64,000 bases of DNA from Eutreptiella sp. 'Long Island Sound 2002' (GCA_964036045.1 OZ038381.1:140527596-140591595), one strand, 5' to 3'. Shown: positions 21,721-33,433, counted from the stretch's first letter. Made by a program: numbers and translations. The notes: generated by a model from the letters alone, not told the origin.

Positions 21721-21949
21721 CATTCTAGGGACTGATCCCCCTGTACCCCCCTATCTGTGCACCTTCTCGATGCAGACAGCGCCCAGCAGTCTATGGGCGC
21801 AATTAGGTTTGTGGATGCAGGTGGTCATTTGCGGACGCCACTTTGCAAAACAAAGAAGGCATGTTGTGCATCATTTGCACAGAGGCATTTGGCGACGTCA
21901 TCAAGTGGTGTAGATCATCTTCAGCTGATAGTGATGCCTAGAACTGAGG

Positions 21950-22265
21950 TCCCCTTTTGGAGCACCGGGACCTATGCAGAGACTTCATCGCTGAGAATAA
22001 TGGGTACTATCTAAATGTTGTAAAGTAGGGTACTCAGCCACCTTGGCCAAAGCCCATGTAAACAATTAAAGGGGCCGTCCTTTGTTGGTGGACCTATGCT
22101 GAGACTTCATCGCAGAGGATCATAGGTACTATCTCAGTGTTGTAGAATAGGGTACTCAGCTACCTTGGCCACAGCCCATGCGCACGATTCCACCTGCTCC
22201 AAGAACATGGGTCTTCCCTCGCTCGGGGACCATTGTAGAGAGTTCATTGAAACAAATCATACATG
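21950..22265. repeat. Second set of about 105-115-bp tandem units
   Basis: About three units with gacttcatcgcagaggatcataggtactatctc, gtagggtactcagccaccttggcc and ccttcgctcggggacc-type words, corresponding to 14,371-14,712. It ends at the abrupt transition into GC-rich sequence near 22,270. Confidence 0.8.
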
Positions 22266-22269
22266 ATGC

Positions 22270-22700
22270 CTGAACCGGGTCTACACAGGCAGACCACCGC
22301 AGCACACGCAGCCCAAGACCGAAGCATGAGGGATCAGCCAGGGACAGCCCCACCGCGGGGCACCCAACGGGTACACCGCGGAGCAAGCCCAGCGCCCCTG
22401 CCTCGGCAGGGTCCAGCGGCAGGCACAATGAGCCCGGTTCGCGGCCGGCCTCCACGTGCCCCGCGCAGCCGTCCAGTAAATCCGGGGGCGACAGCCCCCG
22501 GGGTGGGGGAGGGCACCACGGCGACGGGAAAGCCGAACAAAGCACCGAGAGCCACCGGACCGGACGAGGCGCGGCGCATCAACGCGGGGCCACGAGGCAC
22601 GCCAGTGAGGCACACCGCCGGCTACAACCACGGCACAAGGACAGGTGCCAAGGAACAGCGGCCACCGGGTGCAGCAAACCCGGGAAGCGCGCACATAACA
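22270..22700. other. GC-rich, T-poor flank of the 209-bp satellite
   Basis: Composition changes sharply at about 22,270 to GC-rich with few T on the plus strand. A 147-codon plus-strand ORF (22263-22706) exists, but its Gly/Pro/Arg/Ala composition and the open opposite strand make it a likely by-product of composition. No motif recognised. Confidence 0.5.
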
Positions 22701-25700
22701 CGATGAACCGCGGCACGGGAGAAGGTGCCAAGGACGACCGGGCCTCCACGCCTGCACACCGCACCCGCAGCCAGTGGGTAGCGGGCCCGGGCCGCACGCC
22801 CCAAGGACGGACGGTCGGGCGTGGGAGAGCGCCAAACCCAGGACGCCCCACACCCAGGCAAGAGGCGCCCCCCCCCCCGAGTGCCCTCTTGTCGCCCCCA
22901 CAGCGCGCAAAGCCAGCTCGCAAGAGCGCACGCTGTGGGGTCGGTGACGGGTCCCAACGCCCACACCCCCCGCACCAACAGCCAGTGGGTAGCCGGCCGA
23001 GGCAGCACGCCCCAGGGACTGGCCGTGGGGCCTGGGAGAGTGCCCAAGCCCGGACGCCCCACACCCAGGAGAGAGGCGCCCCCTCCCGGGCGCCCTCGTG
23101 CCGCCCCCAAAGCGCAAGGGCGCGCGATGTGGGGTTGGTGAAAAGTCCCCGGGCCCACGCCCCCCGCACCCGCAGCCAGTGGGTATCGAGCCCCAGCCGC
23201 TCGCCTCAAGGAAGGGCGGTCGGGCTTGGGAGAGCGCCGAGTTCCGGACGCCCCACACCCAGGCAAGAGACGCCCCCCCCCCCCCCCGGGCGCCCTTGTG
23301 CCGCCCCCATAGGGCGCAAAGCCAGATCGCAAGAGCGCCCGCTGTGGGGTTGGTAACGGGTCTCCAGACCCACATCCCCCGCACCCACAGCCAGTGGGTA
23401 GCGGGCCCCAACCGCACGCCCCAACGACGGGCGGTCGGGCGCGGGAGAGCGCCCAACCCTGGACACACCACACCCAGCCAAGAGACGCCCCCTCCCGGGC
23501 GCCCTCGTGCCGCCCCCACAGCCCGACAAGCCAGTTCGCAAGAGCGCGCGCTGTGGGGTTGGTGACAGGTCCCCATACCCACATCCCCCGCACCTCCAAC
23601 CAGTGGGTAGCGGGCCCCGGCCGCAAGCCCCAAGGATGGGGGGTGGGGCTTGGGACAGCACCCAACCCCGGACTCCCCACACCCAGGCAAGAGACGCCCC
23701 TTCCCCCGGGCGCCCTTGTGCCGCCCCCATAGGGCGCAAAGCCAGATCACAAGAGCGCGCGCTGTGGGGTTGGTAACGGGTCCCCAGACCCACATCCCCC
23801 GCACCCACAGCCAGTGGGTAGCGGGCCTTGGCCGCACGCCCCAGGGACGTGCGGTCGGGCGTGGGAGAGCGCCCAACCCTGGACACAGCACGCCCAGCCG
23901 AGAGACGCCCCCTCCTGGGCGCCCTCGAGCCGCCCCCACAGCGCGACAAGCCAGTTCGCAAGAGCGCGCGCTGTGGGGTTGGTGACGGGTCCCCATACCC
24001 ACATTACCCGCACCGGCAGCCAGTGGGTAGCGGGCCCCGGCAGCACGCCGCAAGGATGGGCGGTCGGGCGTGGGGGAGCACCCAACCCCGGACGCCCCAC
24101 ACCCAGGCAAGAGACGCCTCTCCCCCCGCTCCCTCATGCCGCCCCCACAGCGGGCAAGACCAGCTCGCAAGAGCGCGCGCTTTGGGGTTGGTGACGGGTC
24201 CACACACCCACATCCCCCGCACCCGCAGCCAGCGGGTAGCGGGCCCTGGCCGCACGACCCAAAGACGGGCGATTGGGGCCGGAGAGCGCCCAACCCAGGA
24301 CGCCCCACACCCAGGCAAGAGGCGCCCCCCCCCTGGCACCCCCGTGCAGTCCCCACAGCGCACAAAGCCAGCTCGCAACAGCGCGCGCTGTGGGGTTGGT
24401 GAGGGGTCCCCAAGTCCACCCCCCCCCCACCCACAGCCGGTGAGTAGCGGGCCCTGGCCGCACGCCCCAAGAATGGGCGGTCGGGCGTGGCAGAGTGCCC
24501 AATCCCGGACGCCCCACACCCAGACAAGAGGCCCCCCCCACCCTCGGGGCGCCCTCGTGCCGCCCCCACAGCGCGCAAAGCCAGATCGCAAGAGCGCACA
24601 CTCAGGGGTTGGTGACGGGTCCCTACGCCGACAGCCCCCGCACCCACAGCCAGTGGGTAGCGAGTCCCGGCCGCACGCCTGAGGGACGGGCGTTCGGGCG
24701 TGGAAGAGCGCCCGAACCCCGGACACACCACACCCAGCCAAGAGACAACCCCTCCCGGGCACCCTCGTGCCGCCCCCACAGCGCGCAAAGCCAGCTCGCA
24801 AGAGCGCGCGCTGTGGGGTTGGTGACGGGTCCCCAAGCCCACACCCCCCGCACCCGCAGCCACTGGGTAGCGGGCCCCGGCCGCACGCCCCAGGATGGGC
24901 GGTGGGGCGTGGGTGAGCACCCAACCCCGGACGCCCGAGACAAAGGCAAGAGACGCCCCCCCCCCCGCTCCCTCATGCCGCCCCCACAGCGGGCAAAGCC
25001 AGCTCGCAAGAGCACGCGCTGTGGGGTTGGTGACGGGTCCCCACACCCACATCCCCCGCACCCGCAGCCAGTGGGTAGCGGGCCCCGGCCGCACGCCCCA
25101 AGAACGGCGGCCAGGCGTGGGAGAGCGCCCAACCTCGGACGCCCCACACCCAGGCAAGAGACGCCCCCCCCCCCCCGAGCGCCCCCGTGCCGCCCCAACA
25201 GCGCGCAAAACCAGCTCCCAACAGCGCGCGTTCTGGGGCTGGTGAGTGGTCCCGACGTCCGGCCCCCCCTCAGCCACAGCCAGTGAGTATCGGGCCCCGG
25301 CCGCACACCCCAAGGAAGGGCGGTCGGGCGTGGCAGAGCCCCCAACCCCAGACGCGCCACACCCAGGCAAGAGGCCCCCCCTCGTCCGGGTGCCCTTGTG
25401 CCGCCCCCACAGCGCGCAATGCCAGATCGCAAGATCGCGCGCTGTGGGGTTGGTGACGGGTCCCCACGCCCACACCCCCGGCACCCACAACCAGTGGGTA
25501 GCGAGCCCTGGCCGCACGCCCCAAGGACGGGCGGTCGGGCGTGGGAGAGCGCCCAACCCCGGACACACCACACCCAGCCAAGAGACGCCCCCTCCCTGGC
25601 GCCCTCGTGCCGCCCCGACAGCGCGACAAGCCAGATCGCAAGAGCGCGCACTGTGGGGTTGGTGACTGGTCCCCAAGCCCACATCCCCCGCACCCGCAGC

Positions 25701-26520
25701 CAGTGGGTAGCGGGCCCCGGCCGCACGCCCCAAGGATGGGGGGTGGGGCGTGGGACAGCACCCAATCCCGGACGCCCCACACCCAGGCAAGAGACCCCCC
25801 CCCCGCTCCCTTGTGCCGCCTCCACAGCGGGCAAAGCCAGATCGCAAGAGCGCGTGCCGTGGGGTTGGCGACGGGTCTCCACACCCACATCCCCCGCACC
25901 CACAGCCAGTGGGTAGCAGGCCCCGGCTGCACGCCCGAAGGACGGGCGGTCGGGCGTGGCAGAGCGCCCAACCCCGGACGCCCCACACCAAGGCAAGAGC
26001 CCCCCCCTCCCGGGCGCCCCCGTGCCGCCCCCACACCGCGCAAAGCCAGCTCGCAACAGCGCGCGCTGTGAGGTTGGTGAGGGGTCCCCACGTCGCCCCC
26101 CCCCCCCACAGCCAGTGAGTAGCGGGCCCTGGCCGCACGCCCCCAGAACAGGCAGTTGAGCGTGGCAGAGCGCCCAACCCCGGACGCCCCACACCCAGAC
26201 AAAAGCCCCTTTCCCCCCCAGGCGCCCTCCTGCCGCCCCCACAGCGCGCAAAGAAAGATCGCAAGAGCGCTCGCTGTGGGGTTGGTGACGGATCCCCACG
26301 CTCACACCCCCAGCACCCACAGCCAGTGGGTAGCGGGCCCCGGCCGCACGCCTCCAGGACGGGCGGTCGAACGTTGGAGAGCGCCCGACCCTGGACGCCC
26401 CACACCACGGCAAGAGGCGCCCCCCCCCCCGCGCGTCCTTGTGCGGCCCCCTCAGCGCGCCAAGCCAGCTTGCGAGGGCAGGCCCGCCGGCAGGGGGTGA
26501 GCGACCCCAAGCCAGGCAGG
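22700..26520. repeat. Satellite: about 18 units of 209 bp, each with a hairpin
   Basis: The landmark cagtgggtagcgggcc recurs at about 22,772, 22,981, 23,176, 23,390 and so on to 26,322: 18 occurrences, mean spacing about 209 bp. Each unit contains ccccacagcgcgc, about 19 nt, then gcgcgctgtgggg, an exact 13-bp stem in the best copies (for example 24,774-24,786 with 24,806-24,818). Because 209 is not a multiple of 3, a translated frame cycles through three different peptides. The 1467-codon minus-strand ORF here is therefore an artefact of missing stops. Confidence 0.93.
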
Positions 26521-26654
26521 GGGACGAAGGAACCGGGCCACTGCCCCCAGAGCAAAAAAGGTCGAGCACGGGACCGGGGCAGGAAACGCGGAGGGGCACG
26601 AACCGCCTGGAACAGCCCTACCGGCCCCCTGCACCAGAACCACGCGTAGTGCGC

Positions 26655-26722
26655 GCACAAACAAAACAATATCATCAAAAGCAATTAACAGTGAAAGCCT
26701 GTTTTAACTTTCTGTCTGAGCT
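26655..26722 (+). repeat. Short repeat (about 60-65 bp), copy 1
   Basis: acaaacaaaacaatatcat followed by caaaagcaattaacagtgaa and agcctgttttaactttct is almost identical to 52,396-52,456 in the same (+) orientation. The neighbouring LTR-like repeat is inverted relative to its partner, so the two pieces are arranged differently in the two places. Confidence 0.85.
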
Positions 26723-26821
26723 TTCCGCGGGCTCGGTAAGGTTGCCGTTCAGGTCCGCGCCGCGTGTCCGTTGCGTGTGTGTGCCCTCGTGCTCTCGCGG
26801 CGTACGTGCCCCCTCCCCCTC

Positions 26822-27290
26822 CTCTCTTTTATAGTGTCATCTAGAAATGTGCACTCTTTGCTGTGGGTCCCATAGGTGCTGAAGTGGCATGGCTTGTGGC
26901 GCTGAGGTCACTGCCATGTCACCTGGGATCTTCCTACTTAGCTAGGCTGACTGGGAATGGAGCCCAGGCCCTCTCAAAAAGAGGTGCCCCAGCCCCCTAG
27001 GGTGCAGACCACTAGGATAGCTACGCATTCATGAGAAAATGTATAAAAATGTATAGGCTCTGGATTAATGTCAGCGCCTCAGTCAGTCCAGCAAATGGTG
27101 CTCAAGTCTAATCAGTTGGGGGGTCAGGGGTCCACACAACATCCATAGATCAATGCTCGGTTTTATAGGTCAAGATGCTTTGTCACCCCTTTTGGGATAG
27201 GCCAATACTAAGATAAAAATCTAGTATGCCTCTAGGCATCTGTAAAACAACTAAAGCCTACCTTCTGGCAGGGAAATACACTTTTTCTTA
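26822..27290 (-). mobile_element. LTR-like repeat, copy 1 (partner at 51.69-52.15 kb)
   Basis: The reverse complement of this segment aligns over its whole length with 51,690-52,150, at about 85-90% identity by eye. It includes tgcctagaggcata, catctatggatgttgtgt, a tRNA-like A/B-box block and a TATA-like cactataaaag at 26,827-26,838. Here it has no retrotransposon ORFs beside it, so it may be a solo LTR or a rearranged copy. Alternatively the unit is a SINE captured inside an LTR. Confidence 0.75.
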
Positions 27291-29519
27291 CTCCCCCCTT
27301 GTGCTGTGGTGGCCGCCGCTGTCGCAAATTAAAGGAAAAAATAGTTTTTTTCTTTACCTCCCCATGGCTTCAATATCTTTTTAGAAAATTACCTATAACA
27401 TCCCTAACATTGGAAAGAAGGCGCTGCGTCAAGGCAGTCGCAAGTTTTTGCTTTGCCGTTACAGACACCTAAAGCTCCCACTGTGCTCATTGGCGTCGCT
27501 GGGGCAGCTGTGGCTTGGTAGGGGGTTAGAATGGGCATGCCATTTCATGTGTGCTTGCAACCCTCCCTCCAGAAGCAAAGGGCAACGCAATACGCAAAAC
27601 CCAACACAGGATACGGTCAGGGCACCCTGTCTGGGGTCTTGTGGAACCTGCTGGCTGACCTGACCTGTCCTTAGGGCGAGGGGGTGGCGTGGAAAATTAT
27701 TTTGCCCCTTAATGGGGTCTTGGGATTCTGGACAGTGGTCCAGGAGGGAGCACTTCGACCAGAACGTGGACTACTTCGCTGCAGGGAAAAGATGCAGGGG
27801 TTGAGAGCCTGATATACGCGCAACAATCGACGAAACATCAAAATCTGTCAAATGACAGCCTAGAATTTTTCTGAGGGTACACACCTGTCCAGAATCTCCA
27901 TGTGCATTAAATGCACATTTTTACGCATTTGTATTTCATCACAGGAATTTTTAAATCTCCGGATTCACACGCAGAGAAAAGCGGCGAGCCGGAGGGCAAT
28001 CTAATTGGGCGCCGGAAAAGACAGAGAAAATAACATTATAACAGTATGTCACGTAATAATAAAGAAATGACGAAACACAGATCAAAAAAAAAACGTAGAG
28101 ATTCCACGCATGCTTCCAAAAAAAATCAAGAAGAAAGAATTCCAGAATTCGTAAACAAGATTCGCAGCACAAGGCATAAACATACAGGTTTTTGTTGCTT
28201 GGGATGCAGCATGCACATTGCTTGCCTCGTGTTACCGAAGATTAGCCGTGTGGCAGCGAAAACATACAGTAGAGGGATTGATTAGAAGATTGCACGATGA
28301 TTAGAGGTGAGATTCATTGATTAGAACATACACACGAGTGCATACTTGTTTGCTTTGCTTGTGTTTCATTTTCTTCGCTCACTTGTTCTCTTTCTCCAGC
28401 GGTAGGTAAGGTGAGTAAGCCCAGGAGGGGCCACCCCCTGGTTGAGTCAGTGATTCTGGAGACAGTGGGGTATGGATTGATTGTGAAAGGATTGTCAAAA
28501 ATAGTAGATCGCCAAACTTGTGCATACCCGTGCATGCATATGACGCATTAAAGGGTAGGCCACACGAGGTGGGCACGGTATAACACTTGTTCAGGTTACC
28601 CAGGGGCTCCCCCCTACGTTCTATAAGAGAACGGGTGGAGTTCCTTAAGCTTGCTTGCTTGATCGGGCGGCTTTTAGACAGCGTAATATTTTCCAGCCGG
28701 AGATCCGTGTAATACAGGGAGGCTGGTTAGGTTCCTCCGCTAAAAGCCGTCCTCCATTTGCATCTGTTCTCAGGTGGGAAAGGTCCGGGTGATTGGTGCA
28801 GTTCCTCGGCCAGCTAAACAGGGCGCAGCTCACACAATCAACAAACTGTACCTCAGCCCGAAGTGGCGAGGACAGTCTGACTTCATCATGATTCACGCTG
28901 TGCACACAGACAGAGCACTCGTTCCATCCAAGCCCTGACAGTGAAATGTGTAGTGACGTCCCTGTTACACATACAGACATGCGTAGCACACTTAGGGGTA
29001 TGGTATCCCGGTAAGGAAGGGTAGAACCCCATGGGTCTGGACCAGTTAGGGGTCCTAACTGTGGGCACGCTTGTCCCCAAGGAGGGTGGACACACCTTGC
29101 CTCACAACACCTTGCTTATCATTCCCCCCTGGAGTAGAAAACCATCGCTCTTCGTTGGCTCCCCAAGGTCATTACATCAGGGCAGTTCCCATGCAACACA
29201 TGGTCTACAAGGCACAGACTCGCTGGGTGGCTGCAAACCTGATAAGCGGCCACCTGGCTCATAGGCATGGGACTGCAGGGCACAGCCAGGGCTTGTGGAG
29301 CGCTCAGAGAGCAGTGATCTGGGCAAAACAGGTGGCCTTCAGCCAGGGAGTAGTTGTCACGGGGGGCTACCGGTCCTGTCCTGCGATGCAATGCGGGGCA
29401 ACCGTGACAATTGCTCTCACACACATATGCAGATATACCTGCACAAGAGTGCTCACTGCCCCTGGGAGTTTCGTCGACCTAGAAGGTTAGAAAACATTTA
29501 ATAGGCAGACACCAGGAGA
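27291..29519. other. No gene seen; probable 3' flank or LTR of chromovirus A
   Basis: No ORF with recognisable content. The last chromovirus A codon is at 29520 (minus strand), so its 3' untranslated region and LTR, if present, should lie within about 28.3-29.5 kb. I found no matching direct repeat upstream of its gag at 44.2-45.4 kb, so the LTRs remain undefined. Confidence 0.4.
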
Positions 29520-30053
29520 TTAGGTTTTCTTTTTACGCTGGAATAGAGTCTCAGCACGGGTTAGTAGCTGTCCCTCGTTGTTCTCAACGAGGTAGGAGCG
29601 AAAGATGGGATTGATACTCCCATCTGGCTGTATAAAGGCGGACATGCGTTCCCAGGTCGCCTCAGATAGCCCAAAGCCATCCCACAGGGTTAGAAATTTC
29701 CAGCCCTGTTTATACTCGTGGCGGGCAATACCTGCAACCACGTAGTGGCCATCGACTGCCATCTCATCGGCAGTCATCTCTTCGAGTTCGTCTGCCTCCT
29801 CTGGGCTGGCAGCGTTTTCTAGGTCGATACACTCGACCTCACTGTCGCTGAGGCGCCACTCATCCAAGGACTAATCGTCAGGGTAATGATAGTGCCTCAA
29901 CTGCTTACGCGCACAAAGCAGCTCACCACCTAGGCGTGGACTCCACCTGACATGGATTCTAGATCCATCTATCCTGATGATCCGATAGGGCCCAAAATAA
30001 GGGTCCTGTAGGCAGTTACGGGGCCAGGAGGGTAGGCGTGAATGGTGAACCAA
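29520..30053 (-). pseudogene. Chromovirus A integrase C-terminus and chromodomain
   Basis: Two same-frame pieces separated by TAG (29871-29873). The upstream piece (30053-29871) has PRNCLQDPYFGPYRIIRI, the GPY/F-type motif at the end of gypsy integrases. The downstream piece (29867-29520, 115 codons) is acidic, then carries HYVVAGIARHEYKQGWKFLT and LWDGFGLSEATWERMSAF. That is the Y.V..I...R....YL..W.G....TWE pattern of a chromodomain, and such domains target integration to modified histones. It ends in a Lys-rich tail. Confidence 0.75.
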
Positions 30054-30101
30054 AACAAGGTCACCAACCTTGAAACTGGCGGGTTGCCGTAGGCAATTTT
30101 G

Positions 30102-30809
30102 TCAGCTCAGTTCACGTTCACGGATATGTCCTAGGTTAGTCCCTGCCTGGTTAGCCATAGACTGCTTGTGTTCCAGCCAATCCCCAACGGGGCTCTTGAA
30201 GTCCTGAGGAAAGGGGGTTTTGAAGAACCAAGCAGGTCGTCCTCCATGAAACAGCTCGGGGGAGGTGAAACCCGTAGAAGAGCTCCTCTGAGAGTTCATG
30301 GTCAGCACTGCCCAGGGCACTAGTCGTACCCAGTCTTTGGTACGTTCCTGTTTCATCAGGATCCTCAGATTCTGTTCCACCACACGGTTTTGTCTCTCGC
30401 AAAGAGGATTAGACGTGTGGGTATAGGGCACACCCGTGGTTACCTCAACATTGAGGTCATTCAGCACGCGTTTGTACCATCCTGTGTCACTGCGGATGTG
30501 TATATCTGCATCAGAGTGCACCTGCTTAGGTGCTCCGTATGGTTCGAACCATTGTTCGACCAACATTTTCACAGTCTCCTGACCTGTGATTTTCTAATTG
30601 CAAGGGAACACACAGGTGAAGCGAGACAGGCCACAGGTGACCACTAGGCAACTATCATAGCCGCCGAAGCGAGGTAGGCCGTGGAGGAAATCCACGTACA
30701 GAAGAGAGTTAGTACAATAGGGTATGGGTAAGCTGGAAATCAGTCCCCTATCCCTACTGTCACTCTGCTTGCTGGCATGACAGCCAAAAGCATCAACAAT
30801 GGTCTGCAT
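30102..30809 (-). pseudogene. Chromovirus A integrase core
   Basis: Same frame as the flanking pieces, interrupted by TAG (30594-30596) and ended by TGA (30102-30104). LLYVDFLHGLPRF supplies the first catalytic Asp, QVHSDADIHIRSDTGWY the second, and TSNPLCERQNRVVEQNLR the Glu in the usual N...E..NR context. The DDE triad is therefore present although the frame is not open. A Lys-to-stop change (AAG to TAG) best explains the internal TAG, since the next residues are KITGQETVKMLVEQW-like after one codon. Confidence 0.78.
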
Positions 30810-30851
30810 ACAGGACCTCAGTTCAGTCAGGCTTAGACTAGAGTAGAAACA

Positions 30852-31400
30852 CTAGCGGAAGAAGTGCACTGAGCGATCAGCGCCAGTGTGACCTGAGCTG
30901 AGATCGGACCACTGTAGGCACCCATCAAGTCGTGCCTCACTCACGACTATACGGTCCTCGTGGAGGAGGTACTGGTTGTTTTTATACCACCTGTTCCCGT
31001 CAATGAGACGGGGTTCGAGACCAGTGCTGAGGCTCTGGAGAATTTCTTTATATTCTGACTGATAGTCAGTTAGGCTCCAACCCGCGAGGATTCCAGCAGT
31101 CTGCATAGACAGGTCAAGCTGGACATCCATGTGCTGGAAAGCCTCTTTGCCGAGTGCCTCAGAGCTGTCACCAATAAGCGCATCGCAGTTGTTTGGCGAT
31201 ATGTAGTCAAACAGTTGATTTTTTCTACCAGGGATATGACGGACTGTCAGCCTGAACTGGCCCAGGTAGGTCCACCACTGTTTTAGTTTCGCTTTCTCCG
31301 GTGGTGGGCCTTTCTGAAAGGACTTCACCGGTACCTGGTCACAGAGCCAGACAATAGGGTTAGATCCCAATAGTTGCGACAGGAATGAGAGTACCAACAT
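30852..31400 (-). pseudogene. Chromovirus A RNase H end and integrase zinc-binding region
   Basis: A 182-codon frame, in register with the pieces on both sides. It starts within RNase H: MLVLSFLSQLLGSNPIVWLC then DQVPVKSF, the third acidic residue. It passes through HIPGRKNQLFDYISPNN (RNase H end) and a linker to SSGHTGADRSVHFF, where the H2C2 zinc motif of integrase begins; its cysteines lie after the TAG at 30852-30854 (CMQTIVDAFGCHASK). Confidence 0.72.
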
Positions 31401-31457
31401 ACCGGCCAGGAGCTCCTCGTCGTAGGTGCTGTAATTGGAACGCGCCTGGTTCCATTT

Positions 31458-32555
31458 TCAGTTCAAGTGTCCCAGTGGTACAAGTCGCCACTCACTGGAA
31501 GGATAGTCGTGCTTCAGGAAGCCATCACGGTTCAGTCCACTGGTACAATAATGGCAGTGGGTCAGTTCAGCTGGGTTAGGCTCATGCCATTGGTATATTG
31601 CTCCAGCTGCCCCTACATCACTGGCATCAGTGATCAGGACTATCTTGCCCTTAGGGGGAAGTACGCCCAGGCAGTTGGAGGAGACAATTTTCTTCTTCAA
31701 CTCCTGGAAACACTCCTCGTCTCTGGCGGTCCACCTCCAGGGAGTAGTTTTCTTGATTAGGTCAGTGAGAGGGGCACAAGAGTAGGTAAAATTGTGGATG
31801 TGTCGCCTATAGAAGTTACAGCCGCCCACAAAACTCTTCACGTTGTGTAGACCCTTCTTCGGGTCATCGCGAATCTGCATGTCCGGTAGGGGCTGCATCT
31901 TAGACGCAGCTGGTTTCCACCAGCCATACCCTACGTCGGAACCCAAATACTCCATCTCCTCTTTCCTGAACTCGCATCTTTCGAGTTTCATTCGGAGATG
32001 GTTTTCCTGACAAACAATGAAAAACTCACAGAGGAGAAGGACATGGTCCTCTTGGGTATTGGTACCCAAACTCACGTCATCAATGTGGGCCTCCATTTCT
32101 GCACCTCGGGAAATCAACTCCTGTAGTAGAGGTCTGAGCCTCAGTATGCACAAAATTTTGTTCATCAGTTCTTGGAAGAGTGCCGAGGCATTAGCTACCC
32201 AAAAAGGCATGACCTTCCACGTAAACACACGACCCTCAGGGGTGATAAAGGCCAGCAGTTCCTGAGCTGCGGCTGTTAGGTCAACCTGCCAGAAACCACT
32301 GCGTTTTCTCCATTTTGGTTTTGTACCGGCATTTGGCAATACACTCCAGGGTGTTCTCCATGTTGGGAATACTCCCTGAGTGGTTTTGGGTTTTCTTGTT
32401 GACCTCACCTTAGTCAATAACCAGTGGCAGGGCGGTTGATCCTGTTCTAGCAACCAGGAAGCAAGGACTGCAGTGGTGGGGGTAGTCCCCCTTCTTATGT
32501 TGCCCAACGAGGCCAGAGTCAATACTTTCCCTGATCTGGCGCTCGATTTCTTCAA
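31458..32555 (-). pseudogene. Chromovirus A reverse transcriptase and RNase H start
   Basis: A 365-codon frame. RT motifs in order: SGFWQVDLTAAAQELLAF (region A, catalytic Asp), VFTWKVMPFWVANASALFQ (region B), AHIDDVSLGT (region C), LRMKLERCEFRKEEMEYLG (D/E). Region C reads HIDD where most gypsy RTs have Y/F-x-DD. The RNase H start follows with LITDASDVGAAGAIY, and YDEELLAG lies after the TGA at 31458-31460. The RT N-terminal strand (LVID then TAA at 32410-32412) lies in another frame, so a frameshift separates it. Clearly Ty3/gypsy, non-functional as it stands. Confidence 0.85.
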
Positions 32556-33422
32556 CCTGTTCCGGAGGAGCGGGGTAGGGACGACGTCTCACTCGCGTCT
32601 TCTCCAATTCAGTTTTCAGTTTCAGGTCCATCTGGACCAGTATTTTACAGGACAGGGGAGGCGGCAGGGCGCCGAAAACCTCCTCATAGGTGAGGAGCAG
32701 TTTCTTCAGTCGGGGGTCAAGGTTCAGACTCTCGATTTTCTGCAGGAAATCCTCCTCAGCATGGAGGTTGCTCTTACCATGCTCTTTCTTTTTCTGCCCA
32801 TCAGCCGGTTCGCCAGGTACTGAGCCGTCATCCCACTCAGGGGGACATTGTTGCCCATAGTGCAGAGAATACACTAGGGGTATCTCAGGGTCAGGTAGCG
32901 TGTAGGAAACATCGTCCTCCTCTGCCCAGATGGAGGATTTCCAGGTCTGTCTGAGGTATTGAAGCCGTTCTTGGCGCTCAATACCTTCAGCCCTCAGGTA
33001 CAATAGCCGTCCGAGTTCCTGAGTGTCATGCTCAGACAATGGCATGTTATTAGACGCAGGCCGCGCTAGAGCATAAGGACTCTGAGTCACGGGTTCATCG
33101 GAGCAAGACTGCTGCATGTGCAGCACAGGTTTCCCTACAGGGAAATTGGTTCTGAGGTTGACCCTAGGTCTACTTCCTCCAGCAGCAGCTGGGCCAAGAA
33201 GGCACTGTGTTTGAGTTCAACACAGCTGGGATCAACAGGAGGGATAGAGCTGGCGATTTCCGACAGTTGGTTGTCAGCATCCTCCTTCACAGCAGCAGGT
33301 TCCAGATCGCCATCAGGGGATTCACACCCTGTAAGTGTGGCAGATAGGTGCTCAGGGGATCGTTTTTTGAGATCACAAAGGGTCCAGCCACGATTTTCGG
33401 CCATGACCTCTTTCAGTAGCAC
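32410..33422 (-). pseudogene. Chromovirus A linker to RT, copy 2
   Basis: Two overlapping frames (33422-33135 and 33126-32410) encode an acidic linker (ELKHSAFLAQLLLEEVDLG), then EFGRLLYLRAEG-like helices, and finally VEEIERQIRESIDSGLV and HHCSPCFLVAR leading into LVID at the RT N-terminus. TAA at 32410-32412 replaces the expected Tyr codon of the VIDYR motif. The segment 32,449-33,433 is duplicated at 39,998-40,983 with about 95% identity by eye. Confidence 0.75.
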
Positions 33423-33433
33423 GTGATCCAGAT
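32449..33433. repeat. 0.99-kb direct repeat, left copy
   Basis: Matches 39,998-40,983 from agcaaccaggaagcaagg to acgtgatccagat with scattered substitutions. The two copies flank about 6.56 kb of unrelated T-poor DNA plus one SINE-like element. The left copy ends abruptly at 33,433, where the foreign sequence starts (cggagcaactcaccg). Confidence 0.9.

Noticed and set aside
22281-26684. A 1467-codon minus-strand ORF
   Set aside because: It lies on the 209-bp satellite; because the unit is not a multiple of 3, the translation cycles through three unrelated peptides. Low A on that strand removes stops in all frames.
5874-32555. Reassigned stop codons (variant genetic code) to explain in-frame stops in transposons
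   Set aside because: TAA, TAG and TGA all interrupt frames, frameshifts also occur in the same elements, and the intact GT61 gene ends normally at TAG; decay is simpler.
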